This document shows positions 21,240 to 34,240 of a stretch of 64,000 nucleotides of DNA, in pieces. Each line of letters begins with the position of its first letter. Positions within the stretch are counted from its first letter, which is position 1. The notes under the pieces are model-generated. The model had not been told where the DNA came from. It saw nothing but the letters and a program-made list of their open reading frames with translations, and searched no databases. Source of the DNA: Emmonsiellopsis sp. PD_33 (lineage: Eukaryota > Ascomycota > Eurotiomycetes > Onygenales > Ajellomycetaceae); assembly GCA_032988165.1 (NCBI GenBank), contig JANTQF010000001.1, positions 186,001 to 250,000 of the forward strand, in the 5' to 3' direction. Position numbers and translations under genes: made by a program.

Positions 21240-22600
21240 ATGTGCAGTGATTTTATAATAGTAAGATTCAGTTCATTCACATCATCAGCCTGGTGCTTTT
21301 AAAGTGAGACAGAGCAGAGTTTTCCTTTGATGTGAGTTATAATAATAGGGATTAAGGGCTCAATCACAAGCATAGAGTAGTGTATATCATGTAAAGTAAT
21401 AACATTAGTTTGCTCCTTAGCAAAAGTTCCATCAATCTGGGGTAGAAAGGTTTTAATAACCCTAATATCTTAGTAGCAATTAGAATGACTGATGATGATA
21501 AATTCTCAATTAAGTATAAAGTGAAAATGAGAGTTAATGGACCAATTCTGGCAAAATTATTATAGAACTTCATCAGTTAAACTGTTAGTCATAGAGACTT
21601 AGAGAATTTAATCAAGATGAGTATCATTATAGAACTAAGAGATATACTCTTAATAGATGATGCATTTACTATCATCAAGTAGAATAAGCTCTTTAATTAT
21701 GCTATTATAGTGGAGGAGTTTAACCATGTTACCCATGATGAGTTTAAAATAGATAAGATTATCTAATTTGAGGTTATATGCAGTAAGGACTGGCAGGTTG
21801 GATTTGCAAACATAGAGCTTTATTTACTTAATAAGGTATAAAAACTTATCTGTAGAGTATGATTACTACTATTCATTGATTTCAAAACACATAATAATAG
21901 TTCTAATAAGGTAGTCATATTATGTGTGATATAGTTAGAGCATCAAAAAGGTAATACCTTATATAGGATGTGATAATAGATAAGGAGAGAAAAAGGAGAG
22001 GTAGAGGAAAAGAATAAGAAAGAGAAAAAGATTCAGAATATACTTATAAATGTGTGCCTTAAAATGTAAATATAATACATTTTGAGTATTAATAAGGATG
22101 TTAGCATACTAATAGGATACATGATACTCAGGTTGAATCCTGCAGGTCAGATTAGATGTATGATTTTGAAGTATTTACTAATAAATCATATTATCCTGCA
22201 TTCAGATAATATAACTGTTGGTGATGACAAAGCATTAATTATAGATATACTTATTCAATAAAGTAATATAATTACTGTTGAATCTGTAAAGGGTTCTAAC
22301 TGAAGAATAAATACAGAGGTTAGTAAAAAGTACATAGATTAGAAATAGTAGCTACTTTAACTATATCTAGATCAATATAATGCTCCACTTCAAGCTTCTT
22401 ATTAAGAGATATGAGAGTAGATGAAAGTTATCACTAATAATAAAGCTAATCATACTTGTAGATTCATAACATGATGTATTGATTCTACACACAGCTGATA
22501 AGCTTCAGGTGACAGACTTGACTTAGAAGAAGATACTAGAAAATTAAAGATAAATAGTCATTATCAAGATAGTGAAATGAGTCAAATAAGCTACTATATA
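21240..22600 (-). pseudogene. F-box family protein, copy 2
   Basis: N-terminal F-box-like segment LDNDYLSLIF.YLLLSQVCH (about 22590-22530), then KLISCV and LYYW. Further on is the family block KFLYLIK.IKLYVC (about 21850), then LTAYNLKLDNLIYF and ILLDDSKCIIY. It ends near 21240 with the region that in the family precedes TLFSQ-type residues. Heavily interrupted by TAA/TAG stops in very AT-rich DNA. Role by family would be an SCF adaptor; inferred only. Confidence 0.5.
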
Positions 22601-23353
22601 ACTCAGATGGGTATGAAGGCTATTCTGCTGCACTAATTAGTAACATCTGCACAGCTGAATAAAGGTATCTTGCATGCAGTAGGAGGTAGAAATAAAAGAG
22701 GATAGTAAGTATTAGTATATTAATAGAGTTAGTATTATTTTAACCTCATTCTTAATGCTACTCCACTGGGGATGTGGGAGCAAGTTCTTTGAGAAATTAT
22801 AATGAAGATGAATAAAAAAAAGCTCTATACATAATCTAATAAAACTTGCAGGAATGAAGGAAACCCACCTTCCTTAGATGGAAGAGATAGTCACATGATT
22901 CCATGAGAGTTAGAGGAAGACCTCAGAAGAACCTAGGATAATACTCTATGAAATTCTTAACAGTAACATTGTAAAATTTGTAAGGTGAAGGAAAGTAATA
23001 TATGTATAAACTTAATATAAATAAAACTATGTATATAAAAGAAAATTTAAGGTACAGGGGAGGAAGTACTGACCAAGATTATACTGTTAAGAGTTAATAC
23101 TTTGAGGAATTAAAAAAAAAGGGGAAAGAGGAGAGGGTAGAAAAAAACCTAAAATAACTACCTAGAAACACTATTATCATTATTAGATATATTAGTAACT
23201 TAGTTTTATGAGTAGAGAAGCTGCCTGACCATTCAATGTTTAGCTCAGAGTGAAAGATAGTGTAGTACACTATCTATTAAAATACTCTTTTATAGGGAGC
23301 ACAAAGTAAAAAAAAAGGGGGGGAGAGAGGGTAAAGAATGCAGAAAGAGTAAG

Positions 23354-23385
23354 AAAGATGAACACTAAGTAATTAATATATCAAG
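23354..23385. promoter_or_regulatory. Conserved motif upstream of F-box copies (1)
   Basis: AAGATGAACACTAAGTAATT, repeated with few changes at 26079, 31211, 33564 and 47060. In each case it lies about 400-1000 bp upstream of an F-box copy on the minus strand. It could be a conserved 5' flank amplified with the gene, or a promoter/5' UTR element. Confidence 0.5.
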
Positions 23386-23729
23386 CTATGGGAAAAGGTG
23401 GAAAAGAAGAAAGTGATAATGCAGAGATGTGATGAAGAAATCAAGTAGACTAATGAGTAATAATTAGATGTGAGATTGAATGATAAGTGAATAGAAATAA
23501 TACTAAAATAAGGTGAGTAAAATATTATATATTAATAGGAGAGAGGGGAAGTTAGAGCATATAATATATAGATAGACTTATCAGTATTTTCTACTAACAG
23601 GGTTAAAAATAAAATAGCCAGGTTGTGGGCTACATTACTTAAAAGTTAGAGGTAGTTAGCTGAAGGGTTTATTTATTAACAATTTTGATATTAGTAAAAT
23701 AAGCATTGAGGCCTTTAAGATTAATAATA

Positions 23730-25080
23730 GGTTTTAGGGCTAATGCCTAAAAGTATCAATTAATTGGCATTTACAAATAGTCACTAACTAGTAGGTATTT
23801 TTTATTACTAGTACAATCTTCAAATAGAATAGAGTATAGTGTACCCTTAATCTGAATTATAGTAGTAAGGATAGACAGCTCTATAATAACTAAGAGCTAT
23901 TTAAAAGAACTGATATCAACAGTTTAAATGTATTACTTTGAAAAGATTTCATCATTCTGAAGTAAGAATGTTTCAATAATTCTTAAGTGTATAAGAGAAG
24001 TAGGATTTCTGATAGTCATAAATCCTCCAGCATAAGAAGGGTAGAGGTGAGAACTGAAGAATAAACATTAAGTAAATTATTAGAGAATTTCACCACTTAA
24101 ATTGCTCAGAACTGTAACCTGAGAGGCTGAACAAGCATAGTCTTTAATAAGATGTAAGAGGATAAACTTAATATAAACAAGATATTTAGTATCATTAAGG
24201 AGGATAATCTCCAACATATCTGCATAGTAGATGATATATTGAGTGTTAACTTCAGTAGCTATCTTCTTATAGATCATACACCTAGATTGCAGATTGTATG
24301 CTATAAGCATTAGAGGGTCATATTTGATAAGATAAAGCTTATTTCAATTAATGAAATATAGAACCTCATTGGTCTTAACTGGCTATCATACTTTCCCAGT
24401 TGGGAGGCATATAATGAGGATCCTAGAGATAGAGAATTAATTAGCTATCTAAAAATAAATCATAATTAAAATAAAAGAGAGAGAGATAGAGAGGATAGTG
24501 AGACATACATAAGAGTATTATTATAAATATAGAGATATAGAATATCATTAGCATTAAGAAGTATTTAAGTATATAAAAGATAGAAGTAAAAGAGAAGTAA
24601 AATCTTCTGACAGGTAACTATTATCTCATTTCCCAGGATTTATCAATATAGCTTGCAATGTTCAAATCAGGCTATAAAATTACTAGTAGTTGCAAAGCAT
24701 TGCAAGGGATTATAATTTTGAGATACTATTAACTTACCACAGAAAAGCTTATATGTAGTCCTGACTAAAGAAGGAAATTAGGCTGCAAAGAGAAAAGTTA
24801 GAGATAGTTGTAATATATCTAATGCTGTATATGTTTAGGCTCTGAGCTATAGATCAAAAGACATGAGATGCTTAATAAGTTGAGGCCAGTAATATAGATA
24901 GTCATGCTCTTAAATTCATGAGAAAATGTATGTATTTCAGTGTTAGCTAACAAGCTTCATGTAGCAAACTTTAGCTGATAATATATGCTGAAGAATTAGA
25001 GAAGCACAGTCATTATTAAGATACTCAAATGAATTGGACAAATTACAATAAGATGAGAGTTCAGAGCTCAGTAGGATTAC
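23730..25080 (-). pseudogene. F-box family protein, copy 3
   Basis: F-box-like segment NDCASLILQHILSAKVCYMK (about 25030), then LVS and EHDYLYYWPQLIKHLM. The family middle block is readable in 24310-24080 (LIAYNLQSRCMIYKK, ILLNDTKYLVYIKFILLHL). The 3' part is AT-rich and degenerate. Upstream motif at 26079. Confidence 0.5.
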
Positions 25081-25547
25081 ACTGGGAGTAAGCATCTTAG
25101 ACACTTAATGAGATGTTGAGTGACACAAAAGGTACAGTCAGAAAGGATAATAAGTCTAAATAGTTTATATTAGCTTAAGTTTATTATATGTTTTATTGCT
25201 AGAGATTCAGTTGGTGTCTAGTAGATTTTATTAGTTCAGTAGGGTAGTCATATAGAATAACTATATACCTTACTTAATTTTAAGAAGAAAATACATGATT
25301 TTTTACAAAAACAGACACAGTTGTGTATATTTGAGGGGAAAGAATGAGAGCAAGGAGTCCAAGACAAATAAAATTGAAAAGTAATGAGGGTACTGATCAA
25401 GATTGGATGATGGCAAGAAAAGTTATGAAGAGAAAGAGAGAGAGCTAGAATTTTATATTTACTAGTAGTTAGATTAATTAATATTACAAGATGTATTAGT
25501 AATAACTGACAATATATACTTGATTTTTATAGTGATAAGAAAATATA

Positions 25548-26180
25548 ACATCAAGGTATAAATAAGTGGTGATTTTATATTCCTCATTCCCTCACTTTCT
25601 ATAAGGCTAACCCTCTAACCTGTAATCCTAAGGGGTGAGCAATTAGTAGACTAAAAATGTAGTATTATAGGAATGATGCATAGTACAATGTGGTTATTAA
25701 TATGATTAGAGGTAGATGAGACATATCATCCATATAATAAGTAGTGGTTTTTTATATTCCTCATTTCTTAACTCTCTCTAATGTGGACCCCCTAATTCTA
25801 ACACCCTAAGTTGAATATATACAAACTGTAATATTCATATAAGTAGTGTTTTTTATACATTTCTCATTCTCTAACTCTCTCTAAGGCTAACCCTCTAATC
25901 TTAACACTCTAAGTTCTGATATTAAAATCTAGTCATTAATAAGTAAATTCACTTATTTACTGTATCTGAGGGGGGGGTGTTGTAAATTATTGTAAATTGA
26001 GGTTTGCAGAATTAATCATACCTGTAATAACTCTAATAACAAGAAGATAGTTTATAAAGGCAAATAGTAAGCAATTAAAAGATGAATACTAAGTAGTTAG
26101 CACATCATACCCATACACTATGTGAGATTAGAAGAAAGAAGAGAGGCAGGCAGAAGGAAAAAAAAAAGAAGTAGTAATTT
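25548..26180 (+). repeat. Copia-type LTR debris
   Basis: Three tandem imperfect copies (25560-25625, 25740-25810, 25845-25925) of a block like TTTTATATTCCTCATTCTCT followed by AACTCTCTCTAAGGCTAACC. A polypurine tract (25968-25977) follows and then an LTR-like start TGTTGTAAATT at 25978. Two more copies of the same block occur at 49650-49820. This fits nested or recombined Copia LTR ends. Confidence 0.5.
26079..26105. promoter_or_regulatory. Conserved motif upstream of F-box copies (2)
   Basis: AAGATGAATACTAAGTAGTT, upstream of F-box copy 3 on the minus strand. Confidence 0.45.
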
Positions 26181-26199
26181 ATAAAGTAAAGTAAAGTAA

Positions 26200-27169
26200 T
26201 ATTTATATTAACTTCATTTTAGCTAATTATAGATCTCTCATGCTGATTGGGAGTCTTAGCAGAATGGCATGATCTAATTGATGTGAATTTAAACTATTAT
26301 CATATAATTTAAGTGAAGGGTAGTAATATGACTTAGATCTTAGTATAATCTTTTCTTTTGTAGCTGAGTATCATCTCTCCTGCAGATCTTGCATTATACA
26401 ATTCCTTTAAATACTAGTACTAAGAGAGGCTTATGAGCATTCAGTATTTTTTTTGATGGGGAAAGAAAATGCTGTAGGACTACTAGCACAGCTAATACAT
26501 TAACTAGACCTAGTTAGATACTAGTGAGAGTCTCTTTCTAAGGGTCAAGCTCACCTAGACCTCACATCAGCCACACCTCTTGTGGAGGCTCCATCCTGAC
26601 AGGGCCTAGATTAAAAGCTAGTTATTATTAGAGTCTGGAGGAAGGGCAGGCCTGATATATGAGTAATTAATTGCACTAACACTAATTTGATAATCTGGAA
26701 AAAAAAAAACCTCTTCTATATTACATAAAAAGTGAATAGCATTGCTGAGAGGATAAAGGCATAAAGAGCCTTCTAATAAAGATGTACTGAGAATACAAAA
26801 GAAATAATAATAAAATTAATATAATATGATTAGATCTAAAATCATTAAATAGAGATTCTAATTGATGGCTTCAGAAACCTCCATTAAGGAACACAAGGTA
26901 AAAAAGATGGAAAAGAAAAAGCTAAAAGATAAATAAACAAAACATTGATGATGGATAACTGATTTAGTGCATGAGGATTTAAGATGGAGAAAGTAAATCA
27001 AGGTAAATAAAAAGATAAAGGATATAAAACTAAAGAGAGAAAATCTAGTAGCACAAAAAGTCCTATTCATAATTAAAAGACATTGTAGCTCCAATAAGAA
27101 CAAAGTGGATAAAAAATTTTACAAGAAATATAGAGGTTGAAAGGTGAAAATTAAAACTAAAATAGCTAT
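26200..27169. other. Spacer with a GC-richer island
   Basis: 26520-26680 is noticeably richer in G and C than its surroundings (words such as CTCACCTAGACCTCACATCA) but has no reading frame I recognise. An open frame at 27103-26858 on the minus strand is Phe/Leu-rich because of A/T-rich DNA and is not credible. Confidence 0.35.
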
Positions 27170-28560
27170 ACTATTATATAGATTCTCAAGGTATAAGCCT
27201 TTACTTGTATTTATCCTTATTAAGTAAGTTGAAGGTTAGTAATATACCAAGCAGACTTATTTAGTATTATAATAGGCTAAAAAGATGTCATGTGCAGTAA
27301 TCAGTTAATTGGGATAGATAAATAATTCAAAAAAAATTTCTTTATTATATGTTAGCTGTAGTCTTCAAGTATCATGAAGTAAGGAGTATCATTAATGAAG
27401 CTAAGAGTAATGACTGTGAATGTCTGAAGGTATAAGCTAATATAATTACAATTTCCTGAGTTAATAGTATCTATTTGCTTCCATGCAAACATCCTGTCAT
27501 GCTATAGCATATATGTCTCAATAATCTAAAGATGTTCTATAGGAAAAGTGAGATGTCTGATAAATTTAAATCCTCCATTAAAGATGGATTGAAGATATGA
27601 GCTATGTAATTAAGGCTAGAAAAATTACTGAAGAATTTAACTAGTCATACTGTCTATAATTATTGCCTAAAATTATTTGTGATTTTTATATACAGATGTG
27701 TGAAAAGTGTCTATATATATAACTTATTTACTCCCTTGAGGTAGAATACACTTTATTGAAGCTTGGACATGAATGAAGAACTCAGCTGTATTTTTAGTAG
27801 CTGATTCCATATAGATAGGACTGCCATATTTGAGGTTATAAACTTTAAGAGATGAAGGTTCAAGTTGAGTAATATAAAGCTTGTTTTTTTCAATCAGGTA
27901 TGAGATCTCATTTAATGAATGTAACCACAATTCTCAGCTAGTGTTTAGACAAATAATAATAGTCCTAAAAAAATGAAGTAAAAGGAAGTAGGCATTGAGC
28001 ATTAATGAGCTATTTACAGGTATATTAAAGAATATTAATAAAGTAAAGAGTACTAGACATACATGGGATTAATACCATAAAATTGCAGATAAAGGATGCT
28101 AGTATCATTAAGAAGTAGTGTGATATCAAGAGAATCACAGTGGGATGTACTTAAGAGTAAATAGTAAATTAAAATTTTATGGTATGAATCAACTATATCA
28201 TGATTTTGAATTTATCAAAAAATGAACCCATTGTCAAACCACACAATGTAATTGCCTACTATGATTAGAAGCTGTGTATATACATACTTTTCCATTAGGA
28301 TAGCTTTACCTTGTAAGAAGTGGTGGAACATCATGGCTAAAAAGGGGTTTTTTTTAGTCAAAAGAAATAAACAAAAGATGCCAGTTGATAATATACCTAG
28401 TGCTGTATATTACTCAACTTGAGACTACAATTAAAGAAATAGAAACTGGGCTCTAAACTGTGGCTAGTGGTAAACTCAGCCCTGATTACTAATCTATGAT
28501 TTTATATAGTCATTTCATGTCCTACTGATGAGCCTGAAGTAGCAGACTGTACTGAGCAGC
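27170..28560 (-). pseudogene. F-box family protein, copy 4
   Basis: The family middle block is open over 27930-27724 (WLHSLNEISYLIEKNKLYIT, LKVYNLKYGSPIYME), aligning residue by residue with LHSIDEHSYLVG.IKLYIT of copy 1. The N-terminal F-box region (about 28560-28440) is only weakly readable. A GNYIVWFDN-like block lies near 28240. Stops throughout. Confidence 0.5.
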
Positions 28561-29429
28561 AGATTATTTAGAATAAAAGAGAGATAGGCCACACTGAGAG
28601 ATTTAAAGGGGTTAAGAGATCTAATGAGTGGTTAAGATGGATCCATTTGAATTTTACTCATCTTAGAGATTTTCATGCATTGATTTCTTAATAGAACTAG
28701 ATAGGAAAAGAGAGAGAAAAAGAAGAGAAAGAGTAGGAATAGTTGCATTGAAACCTATGATTAGCACTCAGTTTCTTATATGCATTATTTTTCCTTATAA
28801 ATGTTGTTGGAGAGGCCTAGGAAGTTGACCTGCATGCTTATTAAGTGTTAATGGAAGGAGAAAAGAATAGAGAGATAGAAAAGAAGAAGCTAGAATGTAG
28901 ATAGAAATGCAGGTGCAATCCTCTATCCCACTTTCTATAGAAAGTGTGGAAAATGGATATAATGGCTGAATATGTAGTTTTTTCCTGATAATAGAACTAA
29001 ACCTATATTAGTAATACTATTATAAAGCTGGGCAAAATCCAGTAGGTAAGAGTAGTTAATAAATAATAAAGAAGGAAGTAAATAACTGGGTTGGAACAGA
29101 ATGATTTATTAGAAAAGTAAAGAGTATTAAATAATTAATACTAATTCTGAAGATATTATGCAGTAAAAAGGCCAGGTAATTGATCTGAATAGATCAGGTA
29201 AAGTTAAAGTATGAGAAAAGGATAAAAATTGAAACTAGATAGAGAGAAAAAAAAAGAAATAAAAAAGAAGGACATAAAAAAGGGTGTAAAATTCACCAAC
29301 TTAACATTGTAGGTAGTAAAAAAATATTAAAATAGAATAAGTAGTTGTTTTTGAATTAGAGAGTTGAAGAATGTTGCACAGATTTATTCTTACTTAAAGA
29401 GATAAAACTTAATAATTTTTAGAGAGTTA

Positions 29430-30810
29430 GTGTTCATTCCTAAAATTATTCCTGATTTATAGAGAGTAAATGATTGATCACAGAGGACTGAGAAGTATCA
29501 GTTAGTGAGCTCTTAAACTTTAGGAGTACACTTCTAGAGTAATACACTGCATATATTATTATAGAAAGAGGTGATATCAAAAGGGAGGAGTTCTTAACTA
29601 AATATGATAGAGCTAAAATCTAACTATAGGAGAATAGTAGTCATTTATTGTTTGACAAACATTTTATTACTTTGTGGTATGAATGTTATGAGAAAACAGA
29701 CACATGAGTTAAATTTAGGGTAAACATGGAATTTAAATCCTCCATTAAATGTTAGTTGAGGAGAGAGCATTTCATTAAGATAATACTAGATTTACTGGAG
29801 AATTTAACCAGTTTAACTGTCAATAACAATTATCTAGTAAGAGATATAATCAATGGATATTATTAAGTAATTATTGCTATCATCACCATTACCTTGGACA
29901 TCTAATACCCTTATATGATAGAGAATGTATTCCTTATCATTTAGAGTAATAAGCTTAAATGCATCTTCATTCAAGAATCAGTCCTCAATATTCTCAATGG
30001 CTTGCCTTTTATAGAGGAGATTTCCAGATCTAAGGTTATATGTAACAAGTGATTCTAGAGAGCTGAGTTGGCACATATAAAGCTTACTCTACCTAATAAG
30101 ATAAAGAAACTCATATGTTGGATGTAACCATAATTCTCATATAATTTAAAGGGAGATAATGTGGATTCTAATGATAAATTATTAATGAGCTATTATTAAA
30201 TATAGGATATTAAGAAAATGTATAGGAAAGATACCTAGAGATGTCAGAGAAAAGTTAAACATAAATAATACCTACATTATTGAGGTAGATGTTGGCCTCA
30301 CATGGAGGATCATCAAATGAAACAGTATATTCATGCTGACTTGAAAGTAATGATTACATAGAGGTAGAATTATAATTAATAACCTACTAATATAAAATCC
30401 CTTCTTTAAATCATGCAACATAATTTCCTACTGTCTGCACTTTGTCATCAGGGGAATATTCATGCAAAATAGTTGTATTACCTTAAGAGAAGTTGTGAAA
30501 TGTATGTGCTACAAACCTGGGAGTCAGTAATAGTAGATGCAAATAAGAAGGAAAATAATATATCTAGAGATATATATTGCTTGACCCTGAGGTTCAGTTG
30601 AAGAGAGGATAGGTAGGCATAAAACTCAAGCCAGTGATGAAGTTAGCTATACTTTTAAATCTATAATGTGGTATAGTCACTTCATGCATAGCTAACATAT
30701 TAAAGCTAGTAGATATCAATGGATGACATCTACTGTATCATCAAGTTAAGATAGTCTCTATTAAGTTAATGAAATGAATCCATAGAGCTGCTGAGCTTTT
30801 ATTAGAGAGA
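29430..30810 (-). pseudogene. F-box family protein, copy 5
   Basis: N-terminal segment LNLMIQ.MSSIDIY (about 30760), then YTTL and LHHWLEFYAYL (about 30630). The middle block is clear (LHPTYEFLYLI, SKLYMCQLSSLESLVTYNLR, FKLITLNDKEYILYHI; 30130-29890). An acidic loop with GNGDDSN occurs where copies 7 and 8 have NDDNAD and VDDNDDDDND. Upstream motif at 31211. Confidence 0.55.
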
Positions 30811-31209
30811 TTGATGTTATTATGTTAAATTTAAATCTATCATATTTTAGGGCCCAGACAAGAAACTATTAATAAACTGAGATAATGATGTAAAATGTTA
30901 TTTAAAAAAAGACTATCATGCATAAAAATTGAGAAGTTGCATAGAGATGTGTAAAAGGGAGAAAAGATATCTAAAGAGAATGAAATTATAAAAGTGGTGA
31001 TGAATATAAAGTTAGTTAGTGGGTTTTTTTGGGGTAGAAAGAGTTAAAAAATAAAATAGTAACTAAATCTCATTTGGAATAATACATTTCTTTATTTTAA
31101 TATATCACTTGAGGGAAGAAAAATCCACACAAGTAGGGAATTAGTATTCTAGGAATAGAGAAGAAGAGTAAAAAAGAAAACTTAAGAAAAATTAGGAGAA
31201 GAAAGAATA

Positions 31210-31240
31210 AAGATGAATACTAAGCAATTAGTGTATTAAT
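31210..31240. promoter_or_regulatory. Conserved motif upstream of F-box copies (3)
   Basis: AAGATGAATACTAAGCAATT, upstream of copy 5 on the minus strand. Confidence 0.45.
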
Positions 31241-31559
31241 TTCTAAAGAGTAGGACTATTGAAGATAGGGAGAGAGAAGAGGAGAAGAATGAGATAAAAA
31301 GAGAGAGAGAAAAAAAGAAGAGTAAAATAAAAAAATAAAGAGAAGGAAAGAGAAGCTATTATTATAATTCATATAATTTCATAAAATGAAAAAGATAACT
31401 ATTTTTTAAGAGAATAATTTTAGAACTAGTGTGGAAAAGAATTCTACAAAGAGATAAGAAGATAAAAAACTAATAAACTTCAAAATTAGAGGAGCTAAAT
31501 ATAATTATTACTTGAATTAGAAAGCTCTACCTGAATGCATTCTTATTTAGAGAGATGAA

Positions 31560-32960
31560 TATTTTGAAGATAGAAATACTAATTCTATAGCTTCTTAATA
31601 GACTACTGCAAATTCAAAAGCAAATTTTTATTCATGTGAATTATATTTTCATTTGTGTTGGCCAGGGTGTAATTTGCAGCTCCATAAGAACTAAACTCTT
31701 TAATTGACATGGTATATAGCTGATTATCAGAGTTAATAATACTAATAAAAAGTAATAGATGAATGAAAATATCTTAATAGCTGATTCTATACTCTAAATT
31801 TATATAAATAACTTCTGTACACTTCTTAGCAAACATTCCATCACTTTATGAGAGAAATGTCCTGATTGAGTAAAAAAAGAGTCTATATAACTAAGAGTAG
31901 ATATAGAACTAAAATTCTCTATTAAATATGAATTTATAATAGAGGACCCTCAGCATGTTATATTCAGTCTGTTGAAGTATTTTCCCAGTGTGAGCAATAA
32001 GAATAGTTGTATGAAAAGTCATATCAGATGAATAATCAGTTGGAGATGTAAGGTACATATAAATAATACATTTAGTATTATTAGGGTGGATAATCTTCAT
32101 TGCATCAGTACAGTCATACAGGAATTTAGCATCCTCAGGCATAGTTGATTTGGTATAGATGAGTTTGTGGAATTCAAAAGTATATATACTGAGTATTAAT
32201 AGATTCTTTTTATATGTATAAAGTAGATTCTTGCCAATCAGATATAGAGTACTATCATTCTCTAAGAACTGCAACTACCATTCTCTGGTGTTAAGGAAGA
32301 TGATATGAAAGCTAATAGTAAATAGTATATTAATTATTAATAGCTTTAGAATAATAGGAATTAATGATATAGTGAATCTACCTAGCCAGGAAACTGAGAA
32401 GGCTCAGACATATGATACTCTAAGTATTGAGGAGAAGTTTAGTGGATCAAAATATATTATAAAGAGACATCTTGTAGGGCTAAGTGATTTTATTACTAGC
32501 ATAGATTTACTAATATAAGGTCACATTGTCTAACCAGGCTATATATTTACCTCCTATTTTGAGGGAGGATGTGTTTGGGTATCTCTAGATTATAGTTAGC
32601 TTATCACAGGAGAACTTGCAGAATGTGCAATCTATAAACCTAAGAGTTAGTAATAATATATGAAAAAGAGCCAGGAAATAATATACCTAGAGATGTGTAT
32701 AGACTAAGTCTGAGTTCTGATTTAATTGATGCAAACTGAGCTATAAACAGCAGCTAATAATATAAGTGTTCATACTCTTTAATCCATAAAGTAGCATACT
32801 TATTTCATGTGTTGTTGACAGCTCACAAAGTACAGACTTCATAAGGCAGGAGATATTGAAGTACTAATATCAGATAGTTAGTATTGAGATGCTAAGCTAG
32901 ATTAAGATAGTGAGAGAGTAAATTTTAAAGAGATACTTTTTGAGATTTTGAATGATCATT
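31560..32960 (-). pseudogene. F-box family protein, copy 6
   Basis: Contains the longest uninterrupted family stretch (32274-31909, 121 codons): STLYLIGKNLLYTYKKN, YTFEFHKLIYTKS, AMKIIHPNNTKCIIYMYL and IAHTGKILQQTEYNML. Upstream are KYIAWLDNVT (about 32530) and an F-box-like LILVLQYLLPYEVCTL (about 32860). The repeated xLYLIxxxxLY and tandem beta-like segments could suit a C-terminal beta-propeller, but that is inference. Upstream motif at 33564. Confidence 0.6.
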
Positions 32961-33563
32961 TGTTATTTAAGTTATTGAAAAACTAGTAAGTAATATCAAT
33001 AAAAAAAAAAGTCTTAAAAGCTCATCTATATAAATCAAATATGATCAGTATAATCCTAGGTTTATTTTGATCTTTACATACATTCTAGATTACATCTAAT
33101 TAATATTAGTGTATAGGGAAATACATCTGATGCCTGGGATGTTGCTAAATCCTGGCAATGAGAGAGATTAGATTAGTGCCATAAAAACAACAAAAAAAAA
33201 GAATATGAGGTTTGAGTGGGGAAAAGAAATGAAAAGGATACAAGATACACCATATGTAAGACTAAGAAGATAGAAATAAAAAGTAAAAAGCTTAAAAAGC
33301 AGTGAAAAAGGTATAGAATATAATACTCACTAAGATGATTGCTTCAGAGTGTTTGAATAAGAATGAATGAAGAGAATTAAAGATAGTAGAAGATAAAGAT
33401 ATGAATAAATTGATAAGACTAGGTAACTAATATATCTAAATAATACTGTAGTTTACTGGGGGATGAGTTTATTGAGTCTGTTGGCTAATATACTGCATAA
33501 CATACAGAGCATAGAGAGATAAACAGAAAAAAACAGTAGTAAATAAGAAGAAAAAAATGCAAA

Positions 33564-33592
33564 AGATGAACACTAAGTAATTAGTACATTAT
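33564..33592. promoter_or_regulatory. Conserved motif upstream of F-box copies (4)
   Basis: AAGATGAACACTAAGTAATT, upstream of copy 6 on the minus strand. Confidence 0.45.
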
Positions 33593-33599
33593 AAGTAGA

Positions 33600-34240
33600 G
33601 TTAGAGATTTAAGGAGTTCATAGAGATCCTTGAGTTCTTATTCCTCAACTACAGTATGATGAAGTTCATGATTTTAGATATATAAATCTTTTATTAATTT
33701 GTGTATTATTAGAAGCTGATTTCAGAGGCTATAGAGCTCTTCTTGAACCTTAAGGAAGGTTAATGGGGATGAATTGAGAGAGTAAGACCAGAAGCTTAAT
33801 TCTTTGATTTTCAGTTCATAATTCTCTCACTTTAAGTTCACAATGAGACTCTTAAGATCTCAAATAGAGGCCTTTAGAGATATCTCTCCTTGAAGTGGTT
33901 TCTTCTTCTTATCTTATGATTCATCCTAACTATGTGGGAGCATTGAGAAATTAGGGGAGGTAGAGACCCCTACTTTAGAGACTGGCCTATTATTAAGAAG
34001 AGTTTTAAATTTGTGGGTATAGAGCTTAAGTCTATTAGTCTTACATTGCACAGACATGAGCTTGTAATCATATCTTTTTAAGATAAGAAATAATATTAAG
34101 ATTGAACTTGAATCCCTTGTGAATTCATCTCTTCTTGAGGATTTTAACAATGTTATGACCTTTGAAAGGGGATTAGAAGGAGTTTTTAATGGAATCTAGA
34201 GCAAACAGACTATGTTGTATAGCATTATAGAAGCTATTAG
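33600..34240 (-). pseudogene. Unknown coiled-coil-like fungal gene
   Basis: Reads on the minus strand from about 34240 (LDSIKNSF, then a frameshift) through the open stretch 34150-33926 (SSRRDEFTRDSSSILILFLI, NNRPVSKVGVSTSPNFSM). It continues in the same frame across a few stops with KKKKPLQGEISLKASI, ENYELKIKELSFW and LYSL.NQLLIIHKLIKDLY. The Leu/Glu/Lys spacing suggests a coiled coil. Family not recognised. Confidence 0.45.

Noticed and set aside
26858..27103. Minus-strand Phe/Leu-rich open frame as a transmembrane protein
   Set aside because: Composition is explained by A/T-rich DNA; no neighbouring exons or conserved blocks.
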